The notes under the pieces were generated by a model. The model saw only the letters and a program-made list of their open reading frames with translations, was not told where the DNA came from and ran no database searches. Below, piece by piece: positions 47,542-56,825 of a DNA stretch of 64,000 nucleotides. The position numbers were made by a program, and so were the translations under genes. Source of the DNA: Aspidiotus rigidus (taxonomy: Eukaryota > Arthropoda > Insecta > Hemiptera > Diaspididae); NCBI GenBank assembly GCA_035079385.1, contig JAVHKY010000023.1:5348001-5412000 (forward strand), read 5' to 3'. Each line of letters starts with the position of its first letter. Position 1 is the stretch's first letter.

Positions 47542-49484
47542 TTAGGACTCTAGATCATACACGAATAATACTTCTCTTTTACGCAGACCAGCTTCTTCTA
47601 AGGTTTGGACTGATGTCATTGAGCAGTCTAGCACTTTTTTAGGAAAATTGGTAGCTATTTCGAAACGTCCAGATAGATTTGGATTACAGAATATATAGTA
47701 ATATACATCCTGCATACGGAAAAAAAAAAAGAAAATAAAGAATTTTATTCTCTTCGGAAAGAGGAATAGAAGTAGTGTTAAACTCAGTCTAAGGAATACC
47801 TGCAACGTATGACTTGAAAGGAATCGTCGCTCTAATCGTTCACCGTTGGGCATCTTGAAAGAAATACAAACGCAATTTGGATTCGAAGAGGCAGGTTCTT
47901 CGGGTATTCTCTCCAAGAATTCCATTTTTTGATTTTCCAAGTCCTATGAAACAATCGAAGTTCGAGATACCAAAAAACAACGCAGGAAATTCAAAAACGA
48001 TGCCGTCACTCACGATTTTTTTTTGCAATTCTTCTTCAACAAGCTTCTGTTTTTCCATCGCAATTTTGCGCAGTTCTTCCATCTCCAACTCACGTTGCCT
48101 TTGTTTTTCTTGATCTGCTCGCAGAGATTCCCTATATGCTTCATCTTGCTGTTCTCTGATTGACTGATTCACAATACGCTCCATACTATCAGAACAATAC
48201 AATAACATTTTGGTAATTGGATGAAGCTAGGAAAAAAGAGAGTGAAACAATGAAAAAATGAGAAATATCTACCGGCTAGCGCGAGCGGCATACAAAAACT
48301 GTTCATTATTAGCGATCACTGATTCTAAACGCCTGATTAGCACCGATTTTTCCATCAAACCTTCCAATCTATGAAGTGAAAGAGAACAATTTAAACAAAC
48401 AAAAAAAAGAATCGTTTGATAGGATGTTGAAAATCCTCTTCGTTGTTTTGGCAATCTCATAAAACCAAATTTACGAAGTGAAATTTTCGAAGATCAATTT
48501 CCAACAATCTTCATACCTTGCCACTAAAGTCATAACGTTATCTCGCAGGATAATTACACCAATAAAAGGGTAAGTTTTCGCATGTAGAGCGTGTACAACC
48601 CGACGTCCTTCTCCCGTTTCCACAGCACAAGACCAAAATATAACAGCATGAGAATTCAAGAAGTCGACCATCTCTTCGCTTGTCAATGTGTTTCTGAGAA
48701 TGAAACAAAGTGCGAGTTTGATAGTCAGAATTCAAAACAAATTCCAATACGCTCGAACCAGGTGTAATTACTTACCTACAAAACGAAGCGCAATCTTGAT
48801 TATCGGAATGCAAATAGACAATAAGAAATCGCAATTCTAATTTTGAATCATTTAGCGCTTGAGCGTAGGTTCCTTGATAGAACACAGGATGTCTTCGACC
48901 ATAATTTTCTTCAAATTTACTAATATAATTAACGACATCACCGACCGGATCCGTTACCTCCGCTGTGCATGGCAGAAAGGCAATCAAAAAAAGTGCGCAA
49001 GACTCTATAAAAATTTAGCTCTATACAATAATACTAACGGTATCGAGGCCGGATGAATTCTAGCAGGGATGTGAAAGTATTATAGAAGAATTTGAACAAG
49101 GATGCGATAAAACCGAAAGCTCCACCCCATCTCCAGCCGAAAGGGAATCTTGGTGCATCAGCAATGAACACTTGTTGGACTGATGGATCGTTATAAACAA
49201 CTGGAAGATCACTACTAGTTGGTCTACTGACTGAATAAACCGATGGCCTGCCTTCTTTGATATTCAACTGATCTTGAACAGCGGTCTCAAGATCCCAATT
49301 GTGTCTTTGTAAGACATCTCGACATAGATTTATATCTTCAATACCAGTCAAATCCTGAAAATTTGATCGAAATTTAGCAAAGGAACAAATTCACACAAGT
49401 AACATTAGAGAGAAACGAACAGACCTGAAATTGTAGAATCTTCTCAGTTTGCTCGTGATCTACGAGGAAATCGGAATTATCCAT
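47542..49484 (-). CDS. FAF2: FAS-associated factor 2 (UBXD8), complete
   Basis: ER and lipid-droplet adaptor that recruits p97/VCP to ubiquitinated substrates in ER-associated degradation and controls lipid-droplet turnover. Eight minus-strand exons, 49484-49425, 49354-49039, 48962-48776, 48693-48517, 48368-48273, 48185-48014, 47943-47800 and 47709-47542, are all in phase and give 439 aa (human 445). Domains in order are UBA (about 10-50, with LTGIEDINLCRDVLQRHNWD), a hydrophobic hairpin that inserts in the ER leaflet (about 91-121, FGWRWGGAFGFIASLFKFF), a UAS thioredoxin-like domain (about 126-280, TDPVGDVVNYI and HPVFYQGTYAQALNDSK), a charged coiled coil (about 289-336, QQDEAYRESLRADQEK) and UBX (about 353-437, ending TLEEAGLRKREVLFVYDLES). 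The start ATG opens directly into the UBA. Confidence 0.95.
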
Positions 49485-50415
49485 AATTCTACTCCACTGC
49501 GGTAGAAGTATCGACGGTAATACAGTTATGCAAAACCAATTCAAGTTCAATCAACATAAACTACAGGTCTTCTATTTTTATTTCTCCATAAAAAGGATCA
49601 GTTGCATCGAGAACTGGTACTTCTGATACACGATACTACATCGTAAGCCGAGCAATTCTTCATATCAAGTTCAAAAATTAATGACTAATGAGTAGTTAAA
49701 GACGATTGACTGTAATTTTCCAACGAAATACAGTGATTGCAGTTGATAGATACTGTAGATCAAAAATCCACAGAAAGTAGTGGCACAACAATACGAATGC
49801 GTTATTTGCAAAATTGAAATTGAATGATTCTGCTGTGCTTGATGAGTGTAAGTTCAATAATAATACGAGTATTGAAGTGATAGGATCAGATTGTCGTACT
49901 CATATCCCTTCTTCGTTTTCCTTTGTAGTTCGTGCAAACCGTGACTCGTGAGGTCTTTATGAGAAACGAAAAGGCGTAATAAAATGACGTATGTGTATGG
50001 TTGACGATGACCTCATCGACAGTGCTCGTCGATGGTGTTTGCTTCCCTTCTCACTGTTCTTTTGCCTTTAGCTTTTGTTTTGATCTATTTCCAATTTCAA
50101 AAAAGAATAATACAAATAATTTTTGAAAACTTGGGATTCGAAACCCGCCAGTTATTCAGATTTATTTCACGTCTTTTAGACTTGGTCACTCATGCGTATA
50201 CCAATCCTGTGAATTCGATCCTTTAGAATTACCGTACAATTTTAAGAAGAAAATCGGTGAGAACTAAGAATGCTTTGTTTGATCAAAATGATAATTATGT
50301 TATAGCCTTGTAGTTTTTCTTTAACTATTGTTATCGCGTTAATTCTTCATTAATAATGTCTTTTCTACATTGCATCATCTTTCATAAATTTTTCTGATTT
50401 CCTCAGTGCCATACA
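49485..50415. other. Divergent intergenic region between FAF2 and FUNDC1
   Basis: Shared upstream region of two membrane-protein genes read in opposite directions. A TTCTGATTTCCTCAG acceptor-like sequence ends at 50405, only 10 bp before the FUNDC1 ATG, so a 5' non-coding exon probably lies in this interval. The open frame at 50032-50226 is hydrophobic at its start but has no further support. Confidence 0.5.
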
Positions 50416-53400
50416 ATGGCTTCAAACAATGATGCTGGGCCAAGTTCTGAAGAAGTTGCGGAAGAAGTTAAAAGTATAATTTCGAAAGTGGTCGATGATA
50501 TTGGAAAAGGCCCGGCTATTCGTCAATTGTTAATTGGAGGAGCAGCTGGCTGGTATGATTTCACGTCATATCGTAGATATTTTGTCAATTGTTCATTCCT
50601 GAGCGAAAAATTCTGAATTATTTGGCTCACAGGTTAACTGGCTTTACGTTGATAAAAGTTGGCAAAGCTACAGCTGCGGCTATTGGCAGTGGAATATTCC
50701 TGTTACAAATCGCTAATCATAATGGTTACATAAAAATTAACTGGGATAAAGTTACGAAGAAAGCTGAAGAATTGTCGGAGAAATTGGACGAACCTGCTTC
50801 AAAACCTAATCTACTGAAAAAGGTATGCGGGTACAAAGTTTTTATTAATTTTCAAAAGAAAAATCTTAAAAATAATCAAGCGTGACTTAATATAATGAAA
50901 TCTTGGAGATTAATACGTATAACAGTTACTTAAGTTGACTTAACAGGACTAGAAAGTCCACAATTTTGGATTTGTTTTTCTTTGTTCAATGCGTAGCGAG
51001 TTCTTGTTTTTTCTTTATTTCATCGATAAACTTCTTGATCTCGTCGTGTACGTCTTCCGGTGATCGCGTTGAATCAACAATTCTCACCAGATCCTTTTGC
51101 TTGTAGTAATCGATGATAGGAATGGTTTCCTTTTGATGGGTAACGATCCTTTTCTTGATGCTTTCCATATTATCGTCTGCTCTTCCGCTACCTTGAGCAC
51201 CTCTGTTAAGACACCTATTGATACACGTATCCACTGGGCACTCCAATACCAGAACAAAAAGCAACTCCGTTTTTTCCGATAAATCTTTCAACCATCCTTT
51301 CAGGTTGTCTTCATTTCTCGGGAATCCATCGATTAGGAATGTATCCTCTGACGACTTGAGCATCGCTCTCTCCAGCAATTTACAAGTTATTTCAACAGGA
51401 ACGATAGTCCCATTTTTTATGTGCTCGTCAATCAACTCACCGAATTCGCTGCTTGGTTTGCTTCTTTCCTCTCGCAATAAGTCGCCAGCCGATAGATGTT
51501 TGAAGCCAAAATCATTTTGTATTTTCGTACATTGTGTGCCTTTACCGGAGCCAGGCCCACCTAAAATGAAAATGACTTTTGGTGTCTTAGAAGACGACAT
51601 TGTGCGTGATGATCGAAAAAATGAAAAACGAATGTTAGTCAGTAAAGAACACGTATAACGGTTATTGATGATGCGCGGAACCTTGAAAATTGACATTCCT
51701 CGCTTTTCTTCCTCACGAATTTCGTTGTTCTACTACCCTGTTTTTCGGTTCATCGCGTTGATAAGAAAAACAACTTGCATCACATCGTCACACTGTCACA
51801 CAGTAGGAATTCGTGTATAATAGAGGTATTCCTGTAGGAGCGCTACTGTACAGAATATGAAAAAATTGACTCCTTGAAAATCATATGATTATAATATCAA
51901 TTTTTTGTTCATAATTATTATGTTACACAAAAAATTGAATGAAGACGGCGGGTCTGACCCGACATATAAGCCTAGAAAATAAATTGAATTTTTAGAATTA
52001 TCACGGTCCTGTATTTTACGACTCGTAATCAGAGTATTGCAGCCGAAAAATTCGGCTTCGGCTTACGGCTGAAGCTGACGACCTTCAAAAATTTGGATTC
52101 GGCTTACGGCTTATGGCTGATCAGAAAAATTCGGCTGGCTTTCGGCTGACTTATGGCTGGCTGATCACTGATTTTTTGGCGGGATTTCAGCTGATTTTCG
52201 GCTGATTTTTGGCTGGCTGATGATTTTGTTGTCGGTTTGTTGCAACCAGGGAATGAAAAACGTAACAAAAATATGAATCTGTGTTCTGTGGATTGAGTGA
52301 CAAACTGACAAACGAGGCAGAAAGCTGAAAACATGGTAAGCCAGACTGCTTCTGAGGGAAGCGTGTAAGTTTGAGGTTTGAGCATCAAAATTTTCGAGAT
52401 CAATTCATTGAATTCAATTCACATATGAAAAAATGAGTTTGGAATTGGAAGTGGCACAAGTTATTCTTTCTCCCGATAATATGATTTTAATCTGGTTGTC
52501 GATTCTTTATGACGACCCATTTTGAAAATCGCCGGGGCCCGGGAATACACACAACACAAGCACGCAACAGACGAGAGGATGTGCGAAGTACTAATCGAAA
52601 GTCTCCTCGTGCCTTATCAATTCGTTTCGTTCGCCGTATGTCATACTCGGAGTAAGAGGCGAGTAAGAGTGATGCCGCAGGACTTTGAAATATTTTCGTA
52701 CTTCTTGGACTTGGAATTATTTTCCAATTGTTGGACTTTAAAATATTTTCATACTTCTTGTTTCCAAGTCCAAGAATTGAAAATGAAAAATTTCACACAT
52801 ATATGAAAATATTTCAAAGTCCCACAATTTGAAAATAATTTCAAGTTCGACAGTTGAAAATAATTCCAAGTCCCATAATTTGAAAATATTTAAAAATCCA
52901 ACAATTGGAAAATGATTCCAAGTCCAGCAGTTGAAAATATTTCAAAGTCCCATAATTTGAAAATAATTCCAAGTCCCACAGTTGGAAATATTTCAAAGTC
53001 CAACAATTGGAAAATAATTCCAAGTCCAACAGTTGAAAATATTTCCAAGTCCAAGAATTCAAAATGAAAAATTTCAAGTCCTAGAAGTACGAAAATATTT
53101 GAAAGTCCCGCGGCATCACTCTTACTAACCTCTTACTCCAAGTATGGCATACGGCAAACGAAATGAATTGATAAGGCACGAGGAGACTTTCGATTAATAC
53201 TTCGCACACCCTCTCGTCGCAACAGAGTGCAGACAATATGTCAAAAACACGATTAATATTTAATAGTACTAATTATAACAGGCAGACTCTGATAACAGGG
53301 ATCACCAGTTCAGATCGATACTGCTAGCCTGCTATACAGATTACAGCCTACAAGATCGAGAACTGCGTGTCACACGTCATGTCATTTCGCGCGTATGAGA

Positions 53401-54867
53401 AATAAGCCGAAAATCAGCCGAAAAAATTCGGCTGAATTTGGCTTTCGGCTTCCAAGAGTAAACATAAAGCTGGCTTTCGGCTTTCGGCTTAATGGCCGGG
53501 AATTTGGCTGAATTCGGCTTTCGGCTTTTGGCTTTCGGCTGGCTGCAATACTCTGCTCGTAATTACTACTGTATAACACCAAAAATAGAAAATTGTGAAT
53601 GAATGAATATTTATTTTAATTTTTACCATAATTGTTGATAGTTAATTGAACTTCTATTGATATCAATTATTGCGAGTTCAAATTATCATTCTACAGATCG
53701 CAATTGAAAGATCAGAATCGATAAAGATGATGTGAAAAAAAAAGGAAGGCTAAAAACTATAAAGGGATGAATAAAAATGAGTGCAGGGAGCAACTCAAAT
53801 TCTCCATGATATTCTGGAATATAATTGAAGTGGGAAAGAGTACTTATAACGGAGAAAAGATGACAATGTGTTCTTAATATTATTTATAACTAAGATGATA
53901 AAAAAAGATATGTTGCTGTGAAATACCTTGCCATTAGATAATTTTGCCATTCAAATTTTGTATTTTCTATTCAAGCAAGGTTTTTATTTTTTTATCGTGA
54001 TACTCTAAACAGGACGATAAGTCCGTGCAACCTGTGAAGCTTATTTCTCAATGAAATTATTAACTTGGTTTTCAAATTTTCCAACATTTTCTCAACATAC
54101 GTAAAGTGAATTTAAGCTGATGAATACAAATATTTTCATTCAAGAAATTGACGTTAAACCCGACGATCTAATTTTAAGTGTTCGTAAAATAAAAACACGA
54201 TCAAATTTTAGGAAATTATTAAATATAGGTGATGATAATAATAGTACCTAATGGAAAAACGAAATGAATGAACATTTCGTAATTCACTCATAGGCGGAAA
54301 AATCGATAGACTACAACTGCATTATTCGGATTTCTCATGTTACTACTACTATTAAATTTACCCCTCTAAATTAAAAATCTTGTCTAGTAATAATTTGATC
54401 TTTGCAGGTTACTCATTTCTTGCAACAAAGTACCCCACTTACTGGCGGATTTGCAGGCGGTTTTTTCCTCGGTATCGCGTCGTCTTAATTACCAATCAGT
54501 CGCACCCCCTTCTTGTTCTTTACCTCTTAGTGTTTTTTTTTTTTTTTTTTTTCCAACACGTTAATTATGAATTACTTTCAAATGTTCGCTTAGAATACTA
54601 GCTGGTTTATATACTTATTTTCTTCAGTAAATATATTCATTTTGGTCTCCTATCTATTATTTTCTCAATGTCTAGGTCGGAAAGTATGTGGATAAAAAGT
54701 TAGATAAAGCAGAATCGGCGTTGAAGAAGAAGGAGAGAAAAGTTAAAAAGTGGTATTGCAGAAGAACCGACAGCGAATGTTTCATTTTCGAAGAAATACA
54801 CGTTTTTATTATAACATTCTTGGCTGGAATGGCTGTTGGTATGACTTGTGGCATCGTTTTACGTTAA
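50416..54867 (+). CDS. FUNDC1: FUNDC1-like mitochondrial outer-membrane protein
   Basis: Family of outer-mitochondrial-membrane proteins; vertebrate FUNDC1 is a hypoxia-linked mitophagy receptor. Three exons, 50416-50552, 50633-50822 and 54676-54867, are joined in frame and give 172 aa. The FUN14 core is clear: GPAIRQLLIGGAAGW, LTGFTLIKVGKATAAAIGSG, LLQIANHNGYIKINW, and a C-terminal membrane segment (FIITFLAGMAVGMTCGIVLR) before the stop. The N-terminus is short and acidic and lacks the YxxL-type LC3-interacting motif found near the start of vertebrate FUNDC1. A 60-residue Lys/Glu-rich insertion precedes the last membrane segment. Intron 2 is 3.85 kb and contains an antisense UMP-CMP kinase gene and a nested transposon pair. 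An acceptor-like CAG at 50403-50405 suggests a leader exon upstream. Confidence 0.85.
50986..51696 (-). CDS. CMPK1: UMP-CMP kinase, single exon, nested in FUNDC1 intron 2
   Basis: Transfers phosphate from ATP to UMP, CMP and dCMP in pyrimidine nucleotide synthesis. An uninterrupted 236-codon frame on the minus strand carries all family motifs: P-loop GGPGSGKGT (46-54), GFKHLSAGDLLREER (64-78), the NMP-binding IDGFPRN (122-128) and the LID Arg/Asp cluster GRADDN (171-176). If translation starts at Met33 (MSSSKTPK) the length is 204, close to the 196 of the human enzyme. The 32-residue extension from the first Met is basic, Arg/Ser-rich and lacks acidic residues, as a mitochondrial presequence would, so two products are possible. 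It has no introns and lies opposite to its host gene. It may be a retrocopy that became the working gene, although no poly-A tail or target duplication is visible. Confidence 0.93.
   Translation of the reverse strand: MSIFKVPRIINNRYTCSLLTNIRFSFFRSSRTMSSSKTPKVIFILGGPGSGKGTQCTKIQNDFGFKHLSAGDLLREERSKPSSEFGELIDEHIKNGTIVPVEITCKLLERAMLKSSEDTFLIDGFPRNEDNLKGWLKDLSEKTELLFVLVLECPVDTCINRCLNRGAQGSGRADDNMESIKKRIVTHQKETIPIIDYYKQKDLVRIVDSTRSPEDVHDEIKKFIDEIKKKQELATH
51697..52021. other. FUNDC1 intron 2, upstream of the kinase gene
   Basis: Probable 5' flank of the kinase gene. A CACACTGTCACACAG patch at about 51787-51802 is the only notable sequence. Confidence 0.4.
52563..53225. mobile_element. Long-inverted-repeat element nested in the hAT-like element, 8-bp duplication
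   Basis: The element is 52571-53217 (647 bp). It starts ACGAGAGGATGTGCGAAGTA and ends with the near-exact inverse, TACTTCGCACACCCTCTCGT. CGCAACAG is repeated immediately outside both ends (52563-52570 and 53218-53225). The inverted arms are about 145 bp each and include GGAGACTTTCGATTA and GAATTGATAAGGCACGAGG. Between them lies a short tandem array with a period of about 28 bp. The 8-bp duplication suggests a hAT-type or related transposase in trans. The terminal bases ACGAGAGG differ from the usual CAGGG or CAGAG. Confidence 0.88.
52720..53075. repeat. Short-period array inside the nested element (about 28 bp)
   Basis: About twelve copies of CCAAGTCCAACAGTTGAAAA plus TATTT-like units, alternating with CCCATAATTTGAAAA variants. 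The units run in both orientations near the left end, which gives an additional inner fold. Confidence 0.75.
53564..54675. other. Right part of FUNDC1 intron 2
   Basis: AT-rich intron sequence with a T run at about 54532-54552. No exons, repeats or RNA gene recognised. Confidence 0.5.
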
Positions 54868-55638
54868 TCATCAGGATTTATTTTCCGGAACTCGTCAATC
54901 CATCTTCAGCTTTATCATAATTTTTTTTTTTTTTCATTCTTCGTTTTGTGTTGATCTTGATTTTACCACACAAGAGATTATCGTAAGTTTATATTATGTA
55001 CACATTGTATAGTAGTGTATTTTTATAACTATTCTCGAGAACTTATTGTAACGTTTCGTAACCCCCGATTTATTTTTGATAGCCGATCAAGTTTCTTCAA
55101 AGTCTATGGCGACCTGCTTAAATTAAGGATTCAACAGCAGAAGATCGAGCTCATTTTATCGTTAAATTACTAAATTCTCTAAAATATAGGTTATTCGTTT
55201 TGAGAATAGATCACGGAAATACGACTTCCGAAGTTGGATGAATTGAAAATTATTTCGAAGTCATTTTAGAACTTTCATCAAGGATATCACCGGTTGACGT
55301 TGATAATTCTCTATTCGTACTCTTCATTCGAATGATTTGATTCATTTTTCAATTAAAATCTATTAGCTATGTAGTTGAGCGGGTTTTCTACCCAGATCAA
55401 GTCTATGAGTCCTAATCCTACCATTGATACATTTTCTTATTTTTGTTTTCCTCTATCGATGTTCGTTGGAAAAATTTTATTGCTGCATTTGCTAATTACC
55501 CTATATTGTAAAACGTATAATAAACGGATGAAAAATAAATATGAAATTATTGTTATTAGAGTATTTTACAGTAGTGAAAGTAATAGAAAGAGTGAAGGAC
55601 TTGAAAACAAATTCTCATTAATGTCAAATAAAAATATT
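54868..55638. other. Convergent 3' region between FUNDC1 and the C1orf198 homologue
   Basis: Non-coding, AT-rich. The 103-codon frame at 55375-55686 begins from a non-ATG codon, overlaps the antisense end of the neighbouring gene and has no recognisable domain. Confidence 0.55.
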
Positions 55639-56312
55639 CTACCAATTATCCAAAAAATCAAAACCTGTTTTCGGAATATCGACTGACGATGAGTCCATTC
55701 CTTTATGTGTAGAAGACAAATTTTGATCAGTTACCGAAATTGAAGGCGGTTTGACGATGGGTGGTGGGGGTGGTGGCGATTTTGGCTTTAAAACTGAGGG
55801 CTTCAGGACTTGTAGTCGACTGGAGAGTGTATGTTTGTTTTCTCCAACACTTTCTTTCTTCTCAACATCTGCAGTAATTTCTTCTGATACATCACGAATA
55901 TTCACGGTCCGGGTTTGTTTAACTTTTCTATCGCTGATGACGGAATTAGGTTTGAAATGTTCGAAAAGATCAAGCTGACTTTTGGTAAACCACGAATACG
56001 TATTCAACTTATCTTGTATAGTCTGGAAAATATTAATTGGTTACGATGACAAAGTTACGAACGACCTACCGGCTAATATTTTCTTCGTGAGGTATTGCGA
56101 CTTACCGGATTCTGAATGCGAGCATACTTCACAATAGCCGCTGGAGTGATTATATTTTCATTTATGATTTCATCTTGCTCTTCTTCGGTCAAATTATTCC
56201 ATAGATCTTGATAAGCCTCTTGAATATTTTTAATATCTTTGGCAAACTTTTGCGCCAGGGGATTTAAATCCCAGAAATAATTCTTACATTGCGTTTCTAT
56301 ATTAACCGCCAT
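55639..56312 (-). CDS. C1orf198 homologue (DUF4706 family), complete
   Basis: Protein of unknown function conserved from insects to vertebrates, where it is called C1orf198. Two minus-strand exons, 56312-56106 and 56022-55639, join in phase 0 and give 196 aa. The N-terminal conserved block reads NYFWDLNPLAQKFAKDIKNI then LTEEEQDEIINENIITP (about 11-57), corresponding to the SPMA..I..DKE...EEQDEIID block of the vertebrate protein. The second block is YSWFTKSQLDLFEHF (about 77-91). The centre is low-complexity with a six-proline run (PPPPPP), and the C-terminus is the characteristic TGFDFLDNW. There is no signal peptide or membrane segment. The gene is divergent from the TGN38-like gene, with 513 bp between start codons. 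Confidence 0.85.
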
Positions 56313-56825
56313 CACGCAACTGCGACAAAATAAAACTTGAAAAAGAAAGAGGTTGATCAAGATACACACTTTGGATTGTGAGTATGCTGATTGATTTTGA
56401 TCAACCTGAAAAATGATTATTTACAATCATAGAATCGATAAAAATCAGCCACTGTCTGGTAAAAAGTCCCATTATATGGACTTTCCCACTAGGGTCGCTA
56501 GTGTATGGCAGGTCCTTATCTACTTCGATCAAGTGATATTATTATTACTGATAATGCATTACAGACGGCAACTCGAAGTTAAAATTAGAACTAATAAGAA
56601 ACTTGAATATTCAAATTGTTTCTGAACACGAATGTAAAATTCAATGCGCTCCAATAATATATTAATATTTTTATTCTTGCCTTGAAAAGCTATATCAATT
56701 GTGTGGAATCGTGCTCCTATCTATTTCTTCTTCCGTTTAAAAGTAAACGTCGATTGCGCGTCAATTTGGAAAACATTTCATTAGATTCTAATTCGGTAAA
56801 TGATATCATCGTCTCGATCGTAAAA
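56313..56825. promoter_or_regulatory. Divergent promoter region, C1orf198 homologue and TGN38-like gene
   Basis: 513 bp separate the two start codons. No TATA box stands out in either direction. The frame open upstream of 56826 has no ATG in phase, which supports 56826 as the true start of the plus-strand gene. Confidence 0.45.

Larger units (their letters stand above)
52022..53563. mobile_element. hAT-like non-autonomous element with perfect 8-bp target duplication
   Basis: The element is 52030-53555 (1526 bp) inside FUNDC1 intron 2. Its termini are CAGAGTATTGCAGCC and the exact inverse GGCTGCAATACTCTG. CTCGTAAT flanks both ends (52022-52029 and 53556-53563). Subterminal DNA on both sides consists of short TTCGGCT(T/G)-type repeats, about 15-20 per side. 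No transposase frame is present. A second element is inserted at 52571-53217. A fragment of the same family lies at 29201-29316. Confidence 0.92.

Noticed and set aside
56682..56825. 48-residue N-terminal extension of the TGN38-like protein
   Set aside because: The extended frame starts at TTG. The ATG at 56826 is followed at once by a good signal peptide.
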